A stretch of 60,241 nt of DNA from an uncultured Bacteroidales bacterium (GCA_902785925.1 CADAAI010000016.1:1-60241); one strand, 5' to 3'; counted from the stretch's first letter, positions 27,579 to 37,140 are shown. Made by a program: numbers and translations. Notes: generated by a model not told the origin, from the letters alone.

Positions 27579-28958
27579 TCAATTGTTGCTGGAAGATTTT
27601 TTCTTCTTGTTGTAGTGTACAGCGTCGTTATCGGCCGAGCTCTGATTGTTGCCTTTAGGCACATATTTTGGCTTCTTGCCAGTGTTCACTGTCGTCGTGT
27701 TAGGATTGTTCTTCTGCTCATTAGCAAGACGCTCCTGCTTAGCCTTTTCCAAGGCATTGCGACGGTCCTGCTCCTGCTTAGCAGCATTCTCCTTTTCGCT
27801 CTGAGCCTTGCGTTCCTTCTCGCTCTTCATACGATCTTGAGCCTGCTGGCGGGCACGCTGCTTTGCCTCTTCCTTCTGACGCTTCTGCTCTTGCTCAATG
27901 CGCTTACGCTCCTCTTCGTCACGCTTTTTCTGCTCCTCGGCACGTTTTTTCTCTATTTCCTTTTGGCGCTTCTCTATCTCCTTGCGCTTCTTCTCTTCTT
28001 CCTTGCGCAGTTTTTCTTGAGCTTTGCGCTCTTCCTCAAGGCGCTTCTCCTCCATCTTTTGACGTTTACGAGCATTTTCTTCGCCACGTTTTTGCACGTC
28101 GCTCTTATCCTTGTAGTAGATGTCGTCTATCTCACGGCGTTGCTTGTTAGGTAGAGGAACCACAGGTTTCTCTTCGTGGCGTACCTTAGGACGTGGAACT
28201 TCGCCATTGTTGCGGCGACGATTACTTGGCTTGACAGTACGATAAGCAATATCCTTAAGGCTGCAGCCGCGGTTAAAGCGGCTCAGGTCAACCATCGCGT
28301 CAATGCCGTCGATGCGACCACGGTCACTGAACTGCCACAATATCCATTTCGCACCAAAGTAGAGCTGCGGCTCGCTCTTGGCATAACGGGCAATAAACAG
28401 AGGATAATTGGCAAATCCTGCTCCAAGATAATTGTTAAAGTAACTGCTACTGGTGTAAATCATGGGTTTGCATCCAAAGTGCTCCTCTAGCAGCTGAGCG
28501 AATTTCATGACGCTGTCCTGCAACTGCTTTATAGTCCAGCCCTCACGGGTCTCAACGTCGAGCAGCGGCACTAAGTCTTGCTCCTCGCGCTTCACCACGC
28601 TGATGAAGTTCTCAAACTGGCTCTGTATGCTGGTTGATGTGCGCATGAAATGGTAACTACCCACCTTCACGCCATGTCGGCGAGCATTCTCCAAGTTGCG
28701 ACGATATCGGTGCTGCTTGTGGGTAGCACCCTCGGTGGCCTTGATATAGACATACTTGATGTTTGGGTCGCTTGCTGTAGCTTCCCAATTGATGTCCTTC
28801 TGATAGTTCGACACGTCTATACCGTCATACACCAAGTTGGCATTGGTATAGTTCTTGTCGCCTACCACACGCACTTCCTGCTCGTCATCGTCAGGGGTCA
28901 ACGCATAGCATGACATCGATAAAAAAAGTGCTATAATCAAGGATAAATATACTCGCAT
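27579..28958 (-). CDS. GH25 lysozyme-like muramidase with long charged coiled coil
   Basis: The ATG at 28958 is preferred over the GTG at 28967. It gives a signal peptide MRVYLSLIIALFLSMSCYA. Residues about 40-235 form a glycoside hydrolase family 25 domain, which cleaves the MurNAc-GlcNAc bond of peptidoglycan. It has YDGIDVSNYQ, KYVYIKATEGAT, GSYHFMR and the catalytic LLDVETREGW. Residues about 285-425 are an extreme K/E/R/Q-rich coiled coil (for example EEERKAQEKLRKEEEKK). A Ser/Asn/Lys-rich tail ends the protein. The coiled coil resembles TolA-like spacers, and its partner is unknown. The gene is monocistronic with its own promoter. Confidence 0.85.
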   Translation of the reverse strand: MRVYLSLIIALFLSMSCYALTPDDDEQEVRVVGDKNYTNANLVYDGIDVSNYQKDINWEATASDPNIKYVYIKATEGATHKQHRYRRNLENARRHGVKVGSYHFMRTSTSIQSQFENFISVVKREEQDLVPLLDVETREGWTIKQLQDSVMKFAQLLEEHFGCKPMIYTSSSYFNNYLGAGFANYPLFIARYAKSEPQLYFGAKWILWQFSDRGRIDGIDAMVDLSRFNRGCSLKDIAYRTVKPSNRRRNNGEVPRPKVRHEEKPVVPLPNKQRREIDDIYYKDKSDVQKRGEENARKRQKMEEKRLEEERKAQEKLRKEEEKKRKEIEKRQKEIEKKRAEEQKKRDEEERKRIEQEQKRQKEEAKQRARQQAQDRMKSEKERKAQSEKENAAKQEQDRRNALEKAKQERLANEQKNNPNTTTVNTGKKPKYVPKGNNQSSADNDAVHYNKKKKSSSNN

Positions 28959-28986
28959 ACTCGTCACAAAATTACATAATCAGGCG

Positions 28987-29018
28987 CAAAGATAGTAAAA
29001 TGCCATAAAAACACCAAA
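28987..29018 (-). promoter_or_regulatory. promoter for the GH25 gene
   Basis: Read on the minus strand, TTTG (29018-29015), 20 bp, then TATCTTTG (28994-28987), a full consensus match about 30 bp before the ATG. Confidence 0.75.
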
Positions 29019-29121
29019 GTTTTCATCTCTTTTTCAGTCGTGACTGTTTCTCCTGTAAGTAATCTTTTGCAATTTAAAAAAAATTAATTGTTGCTATGAT
29101 GATCATCATGCGTTTTATTTG

Positions 29122-29129
29122 TACATTTG
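29122..29129 (+). promoter_or_regulatory. -7 element for the DUF1573 genes
   Basis: TACATTTG matches TAnnTTTG. It lies inside the longer reading frame that begins at 29127, which supports the start at 29235. No -33 is evident. Confidence 0.5.
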
Positions 29130-29234
29130 TCCCAAATAATATTTAACGCGAGTAAACCAATGGCTTTTTTACTCGTCAATTTATTATATTACACAACTTC
29201 AACAAATCAACGATTAACAAAAACCATCAGATAT

Positions 29235-29621
29235 ATGAAACGTTATTTCGTGATTCTCCTTGCCATCATAGCATGTCAAGTAGCAGTTATGGCCCAACCA
29301 GTGGCTACATTCAAAGAATCAACCTACGACTTCGGCACCATCAAGGAGTCAAAAGGACCTGTAAAACACACTTTTGAGGTTGTCAACACTGGTGACAAGC
29401 CCCTTATCATAATCGACGCCGTGGCTTCCTGCGGATGCACTCGCCCAAGCTACACAGCCAAGCCCATCAAACCAGGCAAGAAAGGCAAAGTGGAAGTGAC
29501 TTTCAGTCCTGTTGGACGCGCTGGAACCTTCCGTAAAACCGTGAAAGTGAGGACTAACTGCGTTGAAAAAGTGTCGAGTTTGATAATCACTGGTTCGATT
29601 ATCCCGAAGAGTAAGGAATAG
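29235..29621 (+). CDS. DUF1573 domain protein, exported
   Basis: The start at 29235 gives a clean signal peptide (MKRYFVILLAIIACQVAVMAQ). A promoter element upstream lies within the longer frame and excludes it. The single DUF1573 (ASH/immunoglobulin-like) domain shows STYDFGTIKESKGPVKHTFE and NTGDKPLIIIDAVASCGCT, then PVGRAGTFRKTVKV. DUF1573 proteins are abundant in Bacteroidetes envelopes and lack an established function. It is followed after 6 bp by a second, larger DUF1573 gene. Confidence 0.85.
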   Translation: MKRYFVILLAIIACQVAVMAQPVATFKESTYDFGTIKESKGPVKHTFEVVNTGDKPLIIIDAVASCGCTRPSYTAKPIKPGKKGKVEVTFSPVGRAGTFRKTVKVRTNCVEKVSSLIITGSIIPKSKE

Positions 29622-29627
29622 CGCAAC

Positions 29628-30722
29628 ATGAGAGCATCGTGCCGACTCGCCCTTGTTGCTGCTCTTGCTGTTGCTAATGTTGCGATAGCAAGTGCTCAGG
29701 CTATGGCACAATGGAACAAGACGGTCCACGACTTCGGACTTTTTCATGAGAGCGATGGTGACCAGACCATCAATTTTGTGGTAACCAACACCGGTGACTC
29801 GGCGATGGTGTTTCTGCGTGTGCAGTCAACCTGCGGATGCACTGTAGCAAAGTATCCCACCGACCCTATCCTTCCTGGCAAGAGCAGCAACATCGAGGTA
29901 ACATATTCGCCTACTGGCCGTCCAGGCCCCTTTGAAAAGGCGGTGTGGGTCTACACCAACACCAAGCCCAATAGGACACGTCTTGTCATAAAGGGCTCAG
30001 TTATTGGCAGCAGTGAGAGTGTTAAGCGCTACTATCCTGTCACTGCCGGTGACTTGCAGTTCACCGCTTTGACACTTCCACTTGGCGAGACCAAGAAAGG
30101 CTTGATGCCATCAACGTCGACCACTGCCTACAACACCGGTAACGACACAATTGTGCTGAGTTTCGACAACAACACAAGCCACATCACCTACGACGCTATC
30201 CCCGACACAATCCCTCCCGGACAGATAAGCACCACCACGTTCTTCTTCGACAGCAACCGAACTCCAGTGTGGGGCATCAATGACGATTATATCACCATCA
30301 TCGCAACCCCGTTGCATAGCAATAACGCTGCCAGCAAGATTAAGGTCAACATCATTGCCAATGTAGTAGAGGATTTCTCCAGCATTACCGATGATCAGCG
30401 ATCCAAAAGTCCAGTGTGTGCCGTTGCACCCGACAAACTAATGTTGCCCAATTTAAAGACTGGAGAGTTAGCTTACACCGAGCTCAAGGTAACCAACACA
30501 GGCAAGAGCAACATGGTGATTAGAAGAGTGATGGCTCTCGACAAGGCCCTGACTGCTAAGAGCGACAAAACGTTGCTCAAGCCGGGCGAGGAGGCAAGAG
30601 TTTCCATCAGGGTCAATCCGTCCAAAGTCGAGGGAAAAATCTTGAATTCACAGGTAACAGTCATTACCAATGACCCTCTCAACCCACACATCACTGTGAG
30701 GGTCGTAGGAGAAATCAACTGA
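29628..30722 (+). CDS. DUF1573 repeat protein, exported
   Basis: A signal peptide (MRASCRLALVAALAVANVAIA) precedes a DUF1573 domain closely related to the neighbour (VHDFGLFHESDGDQTINF, STCGCTVAKYP, SPTGRPGPFEKAV). A central Ig-like segment (residues 125-255) and a second DUF1573-like domain (265-364, TGELAYTELKVTNTGKSNM) follow. It probably arose by duplication of the preceding gene and is in the same operon. Function unknown. The next gene, meaB, is 51 bp away. Confidence 0.82.
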   Translation: MRASCRLALVAALAVANVAIASAQAMAQWNKTVHDFGLFHESDGDQTINFVVTNTGDSAMVFLRVQSTCGCTVAKYPTDPILPGKSSNIEVTYSPTGRPGPFEKAVWVYTNTKPNRTRLVIKGSVIGSSESVKRYYPVTAGDLQFTALTLPLGETKKGLMPSTSTTAYNTGNDTIVLSFDNNTSHITYDAIPDTIPPGQISTTTFFFDSNRTPVWGINDDYITIIATPLHSNNAASKIKVNIIANVVEDFSSITDDQRSKSPVCAVAPDKLMLPNLKTGELAYTELKVTNTGKSNMVIRRVMALDKALTAKSDKTLLKPGEEARVSIRVNPSKVEGKILNSQVTVITNDPLNPHITVRVVGEIN

Positions 30723-30773
30723 TATTAGTTTAACTTAGTTAAGATTTTAATTCCTTTCACTTCTTTAGTATAA

Positions 30774-31982
30774 ATGGCAAACAGCAAAATATCACAGCAC
30801 ACAGTAAACGAAGGCGACAAGCGATTCTTCACTCAAGAAGAACAAGCCGAAATTGCTAAGCACCACAACGTGGAAACGCCAAACATTGAGCATCCCGAGA
30901 ATGATGAACAATACACTGGGCTACAGGTCAATGCTGGCATTGAACAGATGCCTATTGTAAATCCCTATATGAAACGCCGCAAGCGCCGTCCACAGCTCAC
31001 AGTTAGCGACTATGTCGAGGGCATCCTCAAGGGCAATACCACAGTGCTTGGCCAGGCTGTAACGCTGGTCGAGAGCCTCAATCCCGACCATCAGGCGATT
31101 GCACAGGAAGTGATTGAGAAATGTCTGCCTCACACTGGAAAGTCGCGACGCATTGGCATCACTGGTGTGCCGGGTGCTGGCAAGAGCACATCTATTGACG
31201 TGTTTGGCCTCCATGTGCTGCAAGACGAGAATGCCAAGCTCGCGGTCCTCGCCATTGACCCAAGTAGTGAACGCAGCAATGGCTCTATTCTGGGCGACAA
31301 GACACGCATGGAGAAACTATCGGTTCATCCTCGCGCCTTCATTCGCCCTTCACCCTCAGCAGGTTCGCTGGGTGGAGTGGCCCGCAAGACGCGCGAGACA
31401 ATCGTACTGTGTGAAGCAGCTGGCTACAATAATATCTTTGTCGAGACCGTTGGAGTTGGACAGAGCGAAACCGCTGTGCACTCAATGGTCGACTTCTTCC
31501 TCCTAATCCAGCTTGCAGGCACTGGCGATGAGCTACAAGGCATCAAGCGAGGCATTATGGAAATGGCCGACGGCATAGTCATCAATAAAGCTGATGGCGA
31601 CAACATTGAGCGTGCCAATCTCGCCGCTGCACAGTTCCGCAACGCACTGCACCTCTTCCCACTGCCACCAAGCAAGTGGACTCCCGAGGTGCTCTGCTAC
31701 TCTGGCTACTACGAACTCGGCATCGCCGAGGTGTGGGACATGATTGACCGCTACTTCGACCACGTGAACCAAAACGGCTACTTCGCACGCAAGCGTAGCC
31801 AGCAAGAGAAATACTGGATGTACGAGACCATAAACGAGCAACTCAAAGCTCGTTTCTACAACGATCCCGAGGTTGAACGTTTGCTCGAACTCAAGCAGGA
31901 CATGGTTCTCCACAACCAGCAGTCTTCGTTCGTTGCTGCAACCGACGTCCTCAACTTTTACTACGACAAACTAACCAAATAA
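30774..31982 (+). CDS. meaB: methylmalonyl-CoA mutase-associated GTPase MeaB
   Basis: MeaB (ArgK family) is the G3E GTPase chaperone that loads and protects adenosylcobalamin in methylmalonyl-CoA mutase. Motifs are GITGVPGAGKSTSIDVFG (Walker A), AIDPSSERSNGSILGDKTRM, RPSPSAGSLGGVARKTRE, IFVETVGVGQSE and INKADGDN (NKxD). An 85-residue N-terminal extension includes the basic stretch YMKRRKRRPQ. The mutase is not in the window. The cobalamin uptake operon 2 kb downstream supplies the related cofactor, so the neighbourhood is functionally coherent. The next gene starts 12 bp downstream. Confidence 0.93.
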   Translation: MANSKISQHTVNEGDKRFFTQEEQAEIAKHHNVETPNIEHPENDEQYTGLQVNAGIEQMPIVNPYMKRRKRRPQLTVSDYVEGILKGNTTVLGQAVTLVESLNPDHQAIAQEVIEKCLPHTGKSRRIGITGVPGAGKSTSIDVFGLHVLQDENAKLAVLAIDPSSERSNGSILGDKTRMEKLSVHPRAFIRPSPSAGSLGGVARKTRETIVLCEAAGYNNIFVETVGVGQSETAVHSMVDFFLLIQLAGTGDELQGIKRGIMEMADGIVINKADGDNIERANLAAAQFRNALHLFPLPPSKWTPEVLCYSGYYELGIAEVWDMIDRYFDHVNQNGYFARKRSQQEKYWMYETINEQLKARFYNDPEVERLLELKQDMVLHNQQSSFVAATDVLNFYYDKLTK

Positions 31983-31994
31983 GATACTACTATT

Positions 31995-32501
31995 ATGAAA
32001 AAAGCACTATTCCTCTCTTTAGCGGCTGTAACGCTTTTGTTGTCGTCATGCGCAGTTAATTTGAGCGGCGTGACGGCCAACTACAACCGCATGTACAACT
32101 ACTATGTTAACAACTACTTCAACAACGGTACTCACAAGTTGGTGATTCACAACCAGCAGGACTTTGACGCAGTGTTTGGCGCAGGAGCAGTGATGGGCCA
32201 CAACGGACAGCCCACCAAAATAAACTTCAGTCGCCAGTTCGTCATTGCAGTAATCCTGCCCGAGACTAACCGTCAGACGACCATCGAGACAGCAATGCTC
32301 AAGCGTGTGGGCGACCGCCTCTATTTCTCCTATATCATTGAGGAGGGGCACGCCACCAGCTACACCATGAGGCCTTTCACTGCTGTCGTGGTCGACCGCA
32401 ACGAGCCCAGCGATGTCGTCTTCCAGCGCGTCACCCGCCAGGATCTCGAGAGCGCTGGCATCCAGTACAATGGTCCCAGTCCAGCACGCCCACCATTGTA
32501 A
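31995..32501 (+). CDS. lipoprotein, possibly PrcB_C-like
   Basis: The lipobox LLLSSCAV marks Cys19 as the lipidated residue. The mature protein starts with an Asn/Tyr-rich stretch (YNRMYNYYVNNYFNNG). It then has a compact beta domain: KLVIHNQQDFDAVFG, INFSRQFVIAVIL and TAVVVDRN. The order of these strands resembles the PrcB C-terminal domain family, though I cannot confirm the match. It lies 12 bp after meaB and shares its transcript, but no functional link is evident. Confidence 0.65.
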   Translation: MKKALFLSLAAVTLLLSSCAVNLSGVTANYNRMYNYYVNNYFNNGTHKLVIHNQQDFDAVFGAGAVMGHNGQPTKINFSRQFVIAVILPETNRQTTIETAMLKRVGDRLYFSYIIEEGHATSYTMRPFTAVVVDRNEPSDVVFQRVTRQDLESAGIQYNGPSPARPPL

Positions 32502-32521
32502 AATCATTCTTTCTTCAATAC

Positions 32522-32563
32522 AATATCAGCCACCGGCATCCTGCGATACTGGTGGCTGATATT
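32522..32563. terminator. bidirectional terminator between convergent genes
   Basis: The 13-bp stem aatatcagccacc/ggtggctgatatt has a 16-nt loop. It lies between the plus-strand lipoprotein (stop 32501) and the minus-strand gene ending at 32599. T-runs are modest. Confidence 0.65.
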
Positions 32564-32598
32564 TATATGGAAAAGACGGGGACCTTATAGCCCTAGTT

Positions 32599-33246
32599 TT
32601 ATCGGCTGCGAGTTGCGATTTGGAACGAGCTCACGGTGTAGAGCTGGTCGCCATTCGAGAAGCTGATGTTAAAATCAGCAACGCCATTCTTAAGCTTGTT
32701 GGTGGCAACCACCTCGGCCTGATAGCGCACAGCTTTGCCAGGTCCAAGCTCGCTTACAATCGCTGTCGGCGACAGGTAAATCTGTTTTGTGCCCGACACG
32801 GTAATAACAGGAGCGATGTCATAGGCATAGTCGTTGCCTACGTTACGGATGTCAAAAATGAGCTTGCAGTGCTCATTGGCATCGATGCTATTGTTATTGA
32901 TGCTCTCTACAAGGCGGATGTTCTCGATGGTAATGTCGCTATAAGGACTGTAGCTATTGTTTTGACGGTAATCGTCATAATCATAGCCATTGTAATAGTC
33001 ACTAGTGCGACTTTCCTTTGTGGTCTTAGGAGCTGTTGCGGCTGCACCCACAACACCACCAACCGCCATACCAGCGAGACGACCTATATTACTGCCGCGC
33101 CAGCCACCCGAGATGGCACCAATTGCCGAGCCAAACATGCCGCCCACCGATGCGCCTGTTGCCACGCCATAGAACTGACTTGCCGACTGGCAACTGCTCA
33201 TCATTATCAATGCAGCACCCAAGGCTGCCATAAGTGTCTTTTTCAT
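32599..33246 (-). CDS. glycine-zipper lipoprotein
   Basis: The lipobox in IMMSSCQS indicates a lipoprotein. Residues 28-72 form a glycine zipper (for example GASVGGMFGSAIGAISGGW and GRLAGMAVGGVVGAAA), a pattern of membrane-inserting or oligomerising envelope proteins. A Tyr/Asp/Asn-rich linker is followed by a beta-sandwich-like domain (ITIENIRLVESINNNSID to the end). That domain looks like a single immunoglobulin-type fold. I do not recognise a named family. It stands alone on its strand, convergent with the meaB operon. Confidence 0.7.
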   Translation of the reverse strand: MKKTLMAALGAALIMMSSCQSASQFYGVATGASVGGMFGSAIGAISGGWRGSNIGRLAGMAVGGVVGAAATAPKTTKESRTSDYYNGYDYDDYRQNNSYSPYSDITIENIRLVESINNNSIDANEHCKLIFDIRNVGNDYAYDIAPVITVSGTKQIYLSPTAIVSELGPGKAVRYQAEVVATNKLKNGVADFNISFSNGDQLYTVSSFQIATRSR

Positions 33247-33446
33247 AATAATCTTATTAAAATGAGTTATGATTTATTGCGTTTTTATTTTCGACCGCTA
33301 AATTACTAATAAACAAATTATGTGCCAAATTTATTAGACAAATAACTCAAAAACATCGCCTAACAGCAAATGTAATTGGATGATATCGAATATATGACAA
33401 AAAAAACATTATCAGGTTTAATTTATAAATATAAATCAACTATAGT

Positions 33447-33477
33447 TTTGACAATGAGCAAAAAAGTATTACCTTTG
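33447..33477 (+). promoter_or_regulatory. promoter of the cobalamin-uptake operon
   Basis: TTTG at 33447-33450, 19 bp, then TACCTTTG at 33470-33477. The predicted transcript starts just before the riboswitch. Confidence 0.8.
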
Positions 33478-33484
33478 CAGCGCA

Positions 33485-33856
33485 TTTTGGTGCTGTACGG
33501 GCATTTACGCCCCACAGTTAAAAGGGAATCGGGTTAGAGTCCCGAACAGACCACGCTGCTGTATTTCCCAAGCCAAGTTGCAGCACACACTCTACTATCG
33601 TCACTGTCAAGATAGGGTGCGTTTTATAAATTGCTTGAGTCAGATTATTTCAGATTTTTGAGCAGATTTTGACTTAAATGTGCAAGTTTGTAGCAGCTAC
33701 AAATCAAACATTTGAGACTTAAAGATGCCAAAAAGATCAATAATATGACCAACAAGAATTAAAAACATTTTAGGAATTTATAGAACGTACCCGTAAGATG
33801 GGAAGGCGGTGCTGCAACGGGATAAGTCAGAAAACCTGCCACGATGCAAATTATAA
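33485..33856 (+). promoter_or_regulatory. cobalamin riboswitch with an enlarged variable region
   Basis: Conserved parts are ggtgctgtacgggcattta, aaaagggaatcggg, tcccgaacagaccacgctgc, then gatgggaaggcggtgctgc, gataagtcagaaaacctgcc and an acgatgcaaat end. This is the B12-box order of the AdoCbl class. About 200 nt separate the two conserved halves, more than usual. The insert contains its own hairpins, including tttgtag-cag-ctacaaa. The aptamer lies 30 nt before the btuB ATG, so it probably controls translation initiation. Binding of cobalamin would repress the operon. Confidence 0.9.
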
Positions 33857-33885
33857 TTTTAACTGACTAACGGGGTAAAAGAGTT

Positions 33886-35940
33886 ATGTTAAAACAAACT
33901 GCCATTACGTTGCTGGCTATTGTTGCGTGCTGCTTGGGCTCACAAGCTCAGGACGTTAACGATGTGCCTCTAGGTCTTGACACTGTGCAGTATCTTGAGA
34001 ATGTGGTGGTTTATGGCCGCAAGCCCTATGCCGAGGTAATCCCCGCCCAGACTCTTGCTGGAAAGAAACTTGAAGGCCTTAATAGCCACTCCATAGCCGA
34101 TGCCATACGCTATTTCTCTGGAGTTCAGGTTAAAGATTATGGTGGTGTGGGAGGCATTAAGACCATCGACATACGTTCGATGGGCACAAATCACCTGGGT
34201 GTTTTCTACGACGGCATTCAACTCGGCAATGCCCAAAACGGACAAATCGACTTAGGAAAATTCTCTCTCGACAACATCGAGGAGATTTCGCTGTATAATG
34301 GTCAAAAGAGCGAGATTTTTCAGCCAGCCCGTGACTATGGCTCGGCCGGGTCGGTGTATATCAAGACCCGTCGCCCCAAGTTCAGTGGTGGAAAAAATGA
34401 CAACTTTAATGTTACGATGCGCACCGGTTCATTTGGTCTTGCTAACCCCAGCTTGCGTTGGGAGCATCGCTTCAACCGAAACCTCACCATGTCGCTCAGT
34501 GCCGAGTACACCTATGCCACAGGCCAATATCACTTTCGTTACCGCAAGAAGTTCAGCGACGGCACTATTGCTTGGGACACCACTGCCGTGCGCAAGAACG
34601 GTGATGTGCAGGCATTCCGTGCCGAAGGCGCCATATTCGGAACTATTAAAGACGGCAAGTGGAACGCTAAGTTCTACTACTACGATAGCGAGCGCGGCAT
34701 CCCTGGAGCTATCGTCAACAATGTGTGGATGAACTCACAGCGTCAGTGGGACCGCAATTTCTTTACTCAAGGTAGCTGGCAAAAGCGATTGAGTGATTGC
34801 TTTGAAATGATGCTTAACGGCAAGTATGCCCGCGACTTCATGCACTACAACAATCCCGACACCACGTTGATGCTCGTTGACAACAAATTCTGGCAAGACG
34901 AGATTTATCTTTCTAGCGCCAACAAATACACTATCATGCCCGACTGGGATGTGAATTTGAGCGTCGATTACAAGTGGAATTACCTCAACTCCACCCTTAC
35001 AAATTTCTCATATCCTCAGCGCCACACCACTCTTGTGGCACTCGCCACGGCGCGCACTTGGCGTGGGTTCAAGATTCAGGCCAGCGTGCTCTACACTATG
35101 ATAAACGACCGCTATAAGACCGTTTATCAGGGTGAGACATTGGCGCATCGATCCAAGTGGATGCACAAGTTCACACCTGCTGTATTCATGAACTATCAAC
35201 CAATGCAGCGTTATGACTTCTATCTTCGGGCGTTTTACAAGCGCATATTCCGTATGCCCACTTTCAACGACTTGTTCTATACCGACATGGGCAACGCCAA
35301 CCTACGGCCCGAGTATGCCAATCAGTTTGACTTCGGCTTCTGGTACCAGCGCTTGTGTGAAGATGGCTTTTTCGCGGGTTTGAAATTCACTGCCGATGCT
35401 TATTATAACACCATTACCGACAAGATTATCGCTGTGCCTAGCGGACGAGGTCAATACCGATGGACAATGATGAACATTGGCAAGGTGAAGATTCTAGGTG
35501 TTGATGTCACTGCTCGTGCCACAATGCACGTTGCCCGCGACTTTAATGTGGACATTAACTTGAGTTACACCTATCAAAAAGCGCAGGACTATACCGACCC
35601 CGAGAGCACAGGCTATGGCGGCACCTACAAGGGTCAAATTGCCTATATTCCCTGGCACAGCGGCAGTGTGGTGGGACGTGCGACCTGGCGCGACCTAGAT
35701 ATTAACTATAGTTTCATCTACGTGGGAGAGCGTTACAGCTTGAGCGACAACATCATAATAAATCATCAGCAACCATGGTACACCCACGACCTGAGCGCCA
35801 GTTATTTGTTCAAGATAGTCAAGACCTCGCTCAAGGTAACAATGGAGGTCAACAATATCTTCAACCAATACTACGACGTGATAATCAACTATCCCATGCC
35901 AGGTCGCAACTATAAATTAATCTTGAAATTTTACTTTTGA
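33886..35940 (+). CDS. btuB: TonB-dependent vitamin B12 receptor, BtuB-like
   Basis: This outer-membrane barrel imports cobalamin with energy from TonB. A signal peptide ends near SQAQD. The plug domain runs from about 40 to 155 (VVVYGRKPYAEVIPAQTLAG, DAIRYFSGVQVKDYGGVGG, TIDIRSMGTNHLGVFYDG). The barrel follows, ending in the aromatic FYF typical of outer-membrane proteins. Substrate is assigned from the riboswitch directly upstream and from btuG directly downstream. At 684 aa it is short and lacks the carboxypeptidase-like extension of SusC-type receptors. Confidence 0.9.
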   Translation: MLKQTAITLLAIVACCLGSQAQDVNDVPLGLDTVQYLENVVVYGRKPYAEVIPAQTLAGKKLEGLNSHSIADAIRYFSGVQVKDYGGVGGIKTIDIRSMGTNHLGVFYDGIQLGNAQNGQIDLGKFSLDNIEEISLYNGQKSEIFQPARDYGSAGSVYIKTRRPKFSGGKNDNFNVTMRTGSFGLANPSLRWEHRFNRNLTMSLSAEYTYATGQYHFRYRKKFSDGTIAWDTTAVRKNGDVQAFRAEGAIFGTIKDGKWNAKFYYYDSERGIPGAIVNNVWMNSQRQWDRNFFTQGSWQKRLSDCFEMMLNGKYARDFMHYNNPDTTLMLVDNKFWQDEIYLSSANKYTIMPDWDVNLSVDYKWNYLNSTLTNFSYPQRHTTLVALATARTWRGFKIQASVLYTMINDRYKTVYQGETLAHRSKWMHKFTPAVFMNYQPMQRYDFYLRAFYKRIFRMPTFNDLFYTDMGNANLRPEYANQFDFGFWYQRLCEDGFFAGLKFTADAYYNTITDKIIAVPSGRGQYRWTMMNIGKVKILGVDVTARATMHVARDFNVDINLSYTYQKAQDYTDPESTGYGGTYKGQIAYIPWHSGSVVGRATWRDLDINYSFIYVGERYSLSDNIIINHQQPWYTHDLSASYLFKIVKTSLKVTMEVNNIFNQYYDVIINYPMPGRNYKLILKFYF

Positions 35941-35942
35941 AG

Positions 35943-37127
35943 ATGAAAAACTATTTCTACTATATAATTCTCATATTATTCTCGATAGCATTGCTTGATT
36001 CCTGTCGTGAAGATGATGTGATATATTTTCCTGAGACTGTTCCCATCACTCAGCCTGAATATAGTAGCATAGAGGGATTATATGTGCTTAACGAAGGTTG
36101 CATGGGATGGAACCAATCTACCCTTGACTATTATGACTACACAACAGGGCAATATACGATTAATATCTATGCCTACTCTAACCCCACACAACCCATGGAG
36201 CTAGGCGATGTGGGCAATGACATTGGCATATATGGCAGCAAAATGTACATGGTGATAAATTGCTCCAACAAGATTGAGGTCGTCGATAAGAAAACCGTTA
36301 AACGTGTGGGGCAAATAGATATTCCAAACTGCCGTTTCATTAAGTTCCATAAGGGATATGCTTACGTCACAAGCTATGTGGGACCGGTAGTGCTTGAGGG
36401 AATGGGGTCGGACGAAGATGTTTATCAACTGGGTGCAGTGTTTAAGGTAGATACCACAACATTAGAAGTGGTGGGCAAGTGCGTGGTAGGACGCCAGCCC
36501 GACGAACTTGACATCGTTGATGGCAAAATTTATGTAGCCAATTCAGGCGGTTATTCGCAGGGAGCAAAAATAGGCTATGAGAACACTGTTTCGGTTATTG
36601 ACATAGAGTCATTCAAGGAAATAGAACGCATCCCCATCGCCATCAACCTCCTGGGGTGCAAGAGCGACAAACGCGGCATTTTGTGGATTTCGTCACGAGG
36701 CGACTATAACGGCACACCTAGCAAGATATATGCCTACGACACCCAAAAGCGCCGTCTTATCAAGACATTTGACCTGCGTGTTGGGAATATGTGCATAAAC
36801 GGCGACTCCCTCTATGTAATCAGCAATGAGTGGAGCAACATCTCGCAAGGCTACACGCCTGGCACCTATGCCATCATCAACACCAAGACCCTTGAAATTG
36901 TCAATGAGCAATTCATTACCGATGGCACCGAGGCAAGAATCCGCAAACCTTATGGCATAATAGTAAATCCTTTCACTAAAGACATATACATTACTGATGC
37001 CACTAATTATCTCGACTCAGGCAAGGTGATTTGCTATGGCGACGATGGCAAGAAGAAATGGGAGGTGGTTGCAGGCCAAATTCCAGCCCACTTTGTGTTT
37101 TTAGGTGAAAATATTAACGAACAATAA
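35943..37127 (+). CDS. btuG: surface cobalamin-binding lipoprotein BtuG (beta-propeller)
   Basis: The ATG at 35943 lies 2 bp after the btuB stop. The signal ends in IALLDSCRED, so the protein is a lipoprotein. The mature part is a YVTN/YncE-like seven-bladed propeller with blade motifs such as IEGLYVLNEG, DIGIYGSKMYMVIN, VYQLGAVFKVDTTT, GRQPDELDIVDGKIYVANSG and KPYGIIVNPFTKDIYITDA. BtuG proteins of Bacteroides cap BtuB from outside and bind B12 with extreme affinity. The position after btuB under a B12 riboswitch makes this assignment strong. Confidence 0.85.
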   Translation: MKNYFYYIILILFSIALLDSCREDDVIYFPETVPITQPEYSSIEGLYVLNEGCMGWNQSTLDYYDYTTGQYTINIYAYSNPTQPMELGDVGNDIGIYGSKMYMVINCSNKIEVVDKKTVKRVGQIDIPNCRFIKFHKGYAYVTSYVGPVVLEGMGSDEDVYQLGAVFKVDTTTLEVVGKCVVGRQPDELDIVDGKIYVANSGGYSQGAKIGYENTVSVIDIESFKEIERIPIAINLLGCKSDKRGILWISSRGDYNGTPSKIYAYDTQKRRLIKTFDLRVGNMCINGDSLYVISNEWSNISQGYTPGTYAIINTKTLEIVNEQFITDGTEARIRKPYGIIVNPFTKDIYITDATNYLDSGKVICYGDDGKKKWEVVAGQIPAHFVFLGENINEQ

Positions 37128-37140
37128 TAAATTACAGAAT

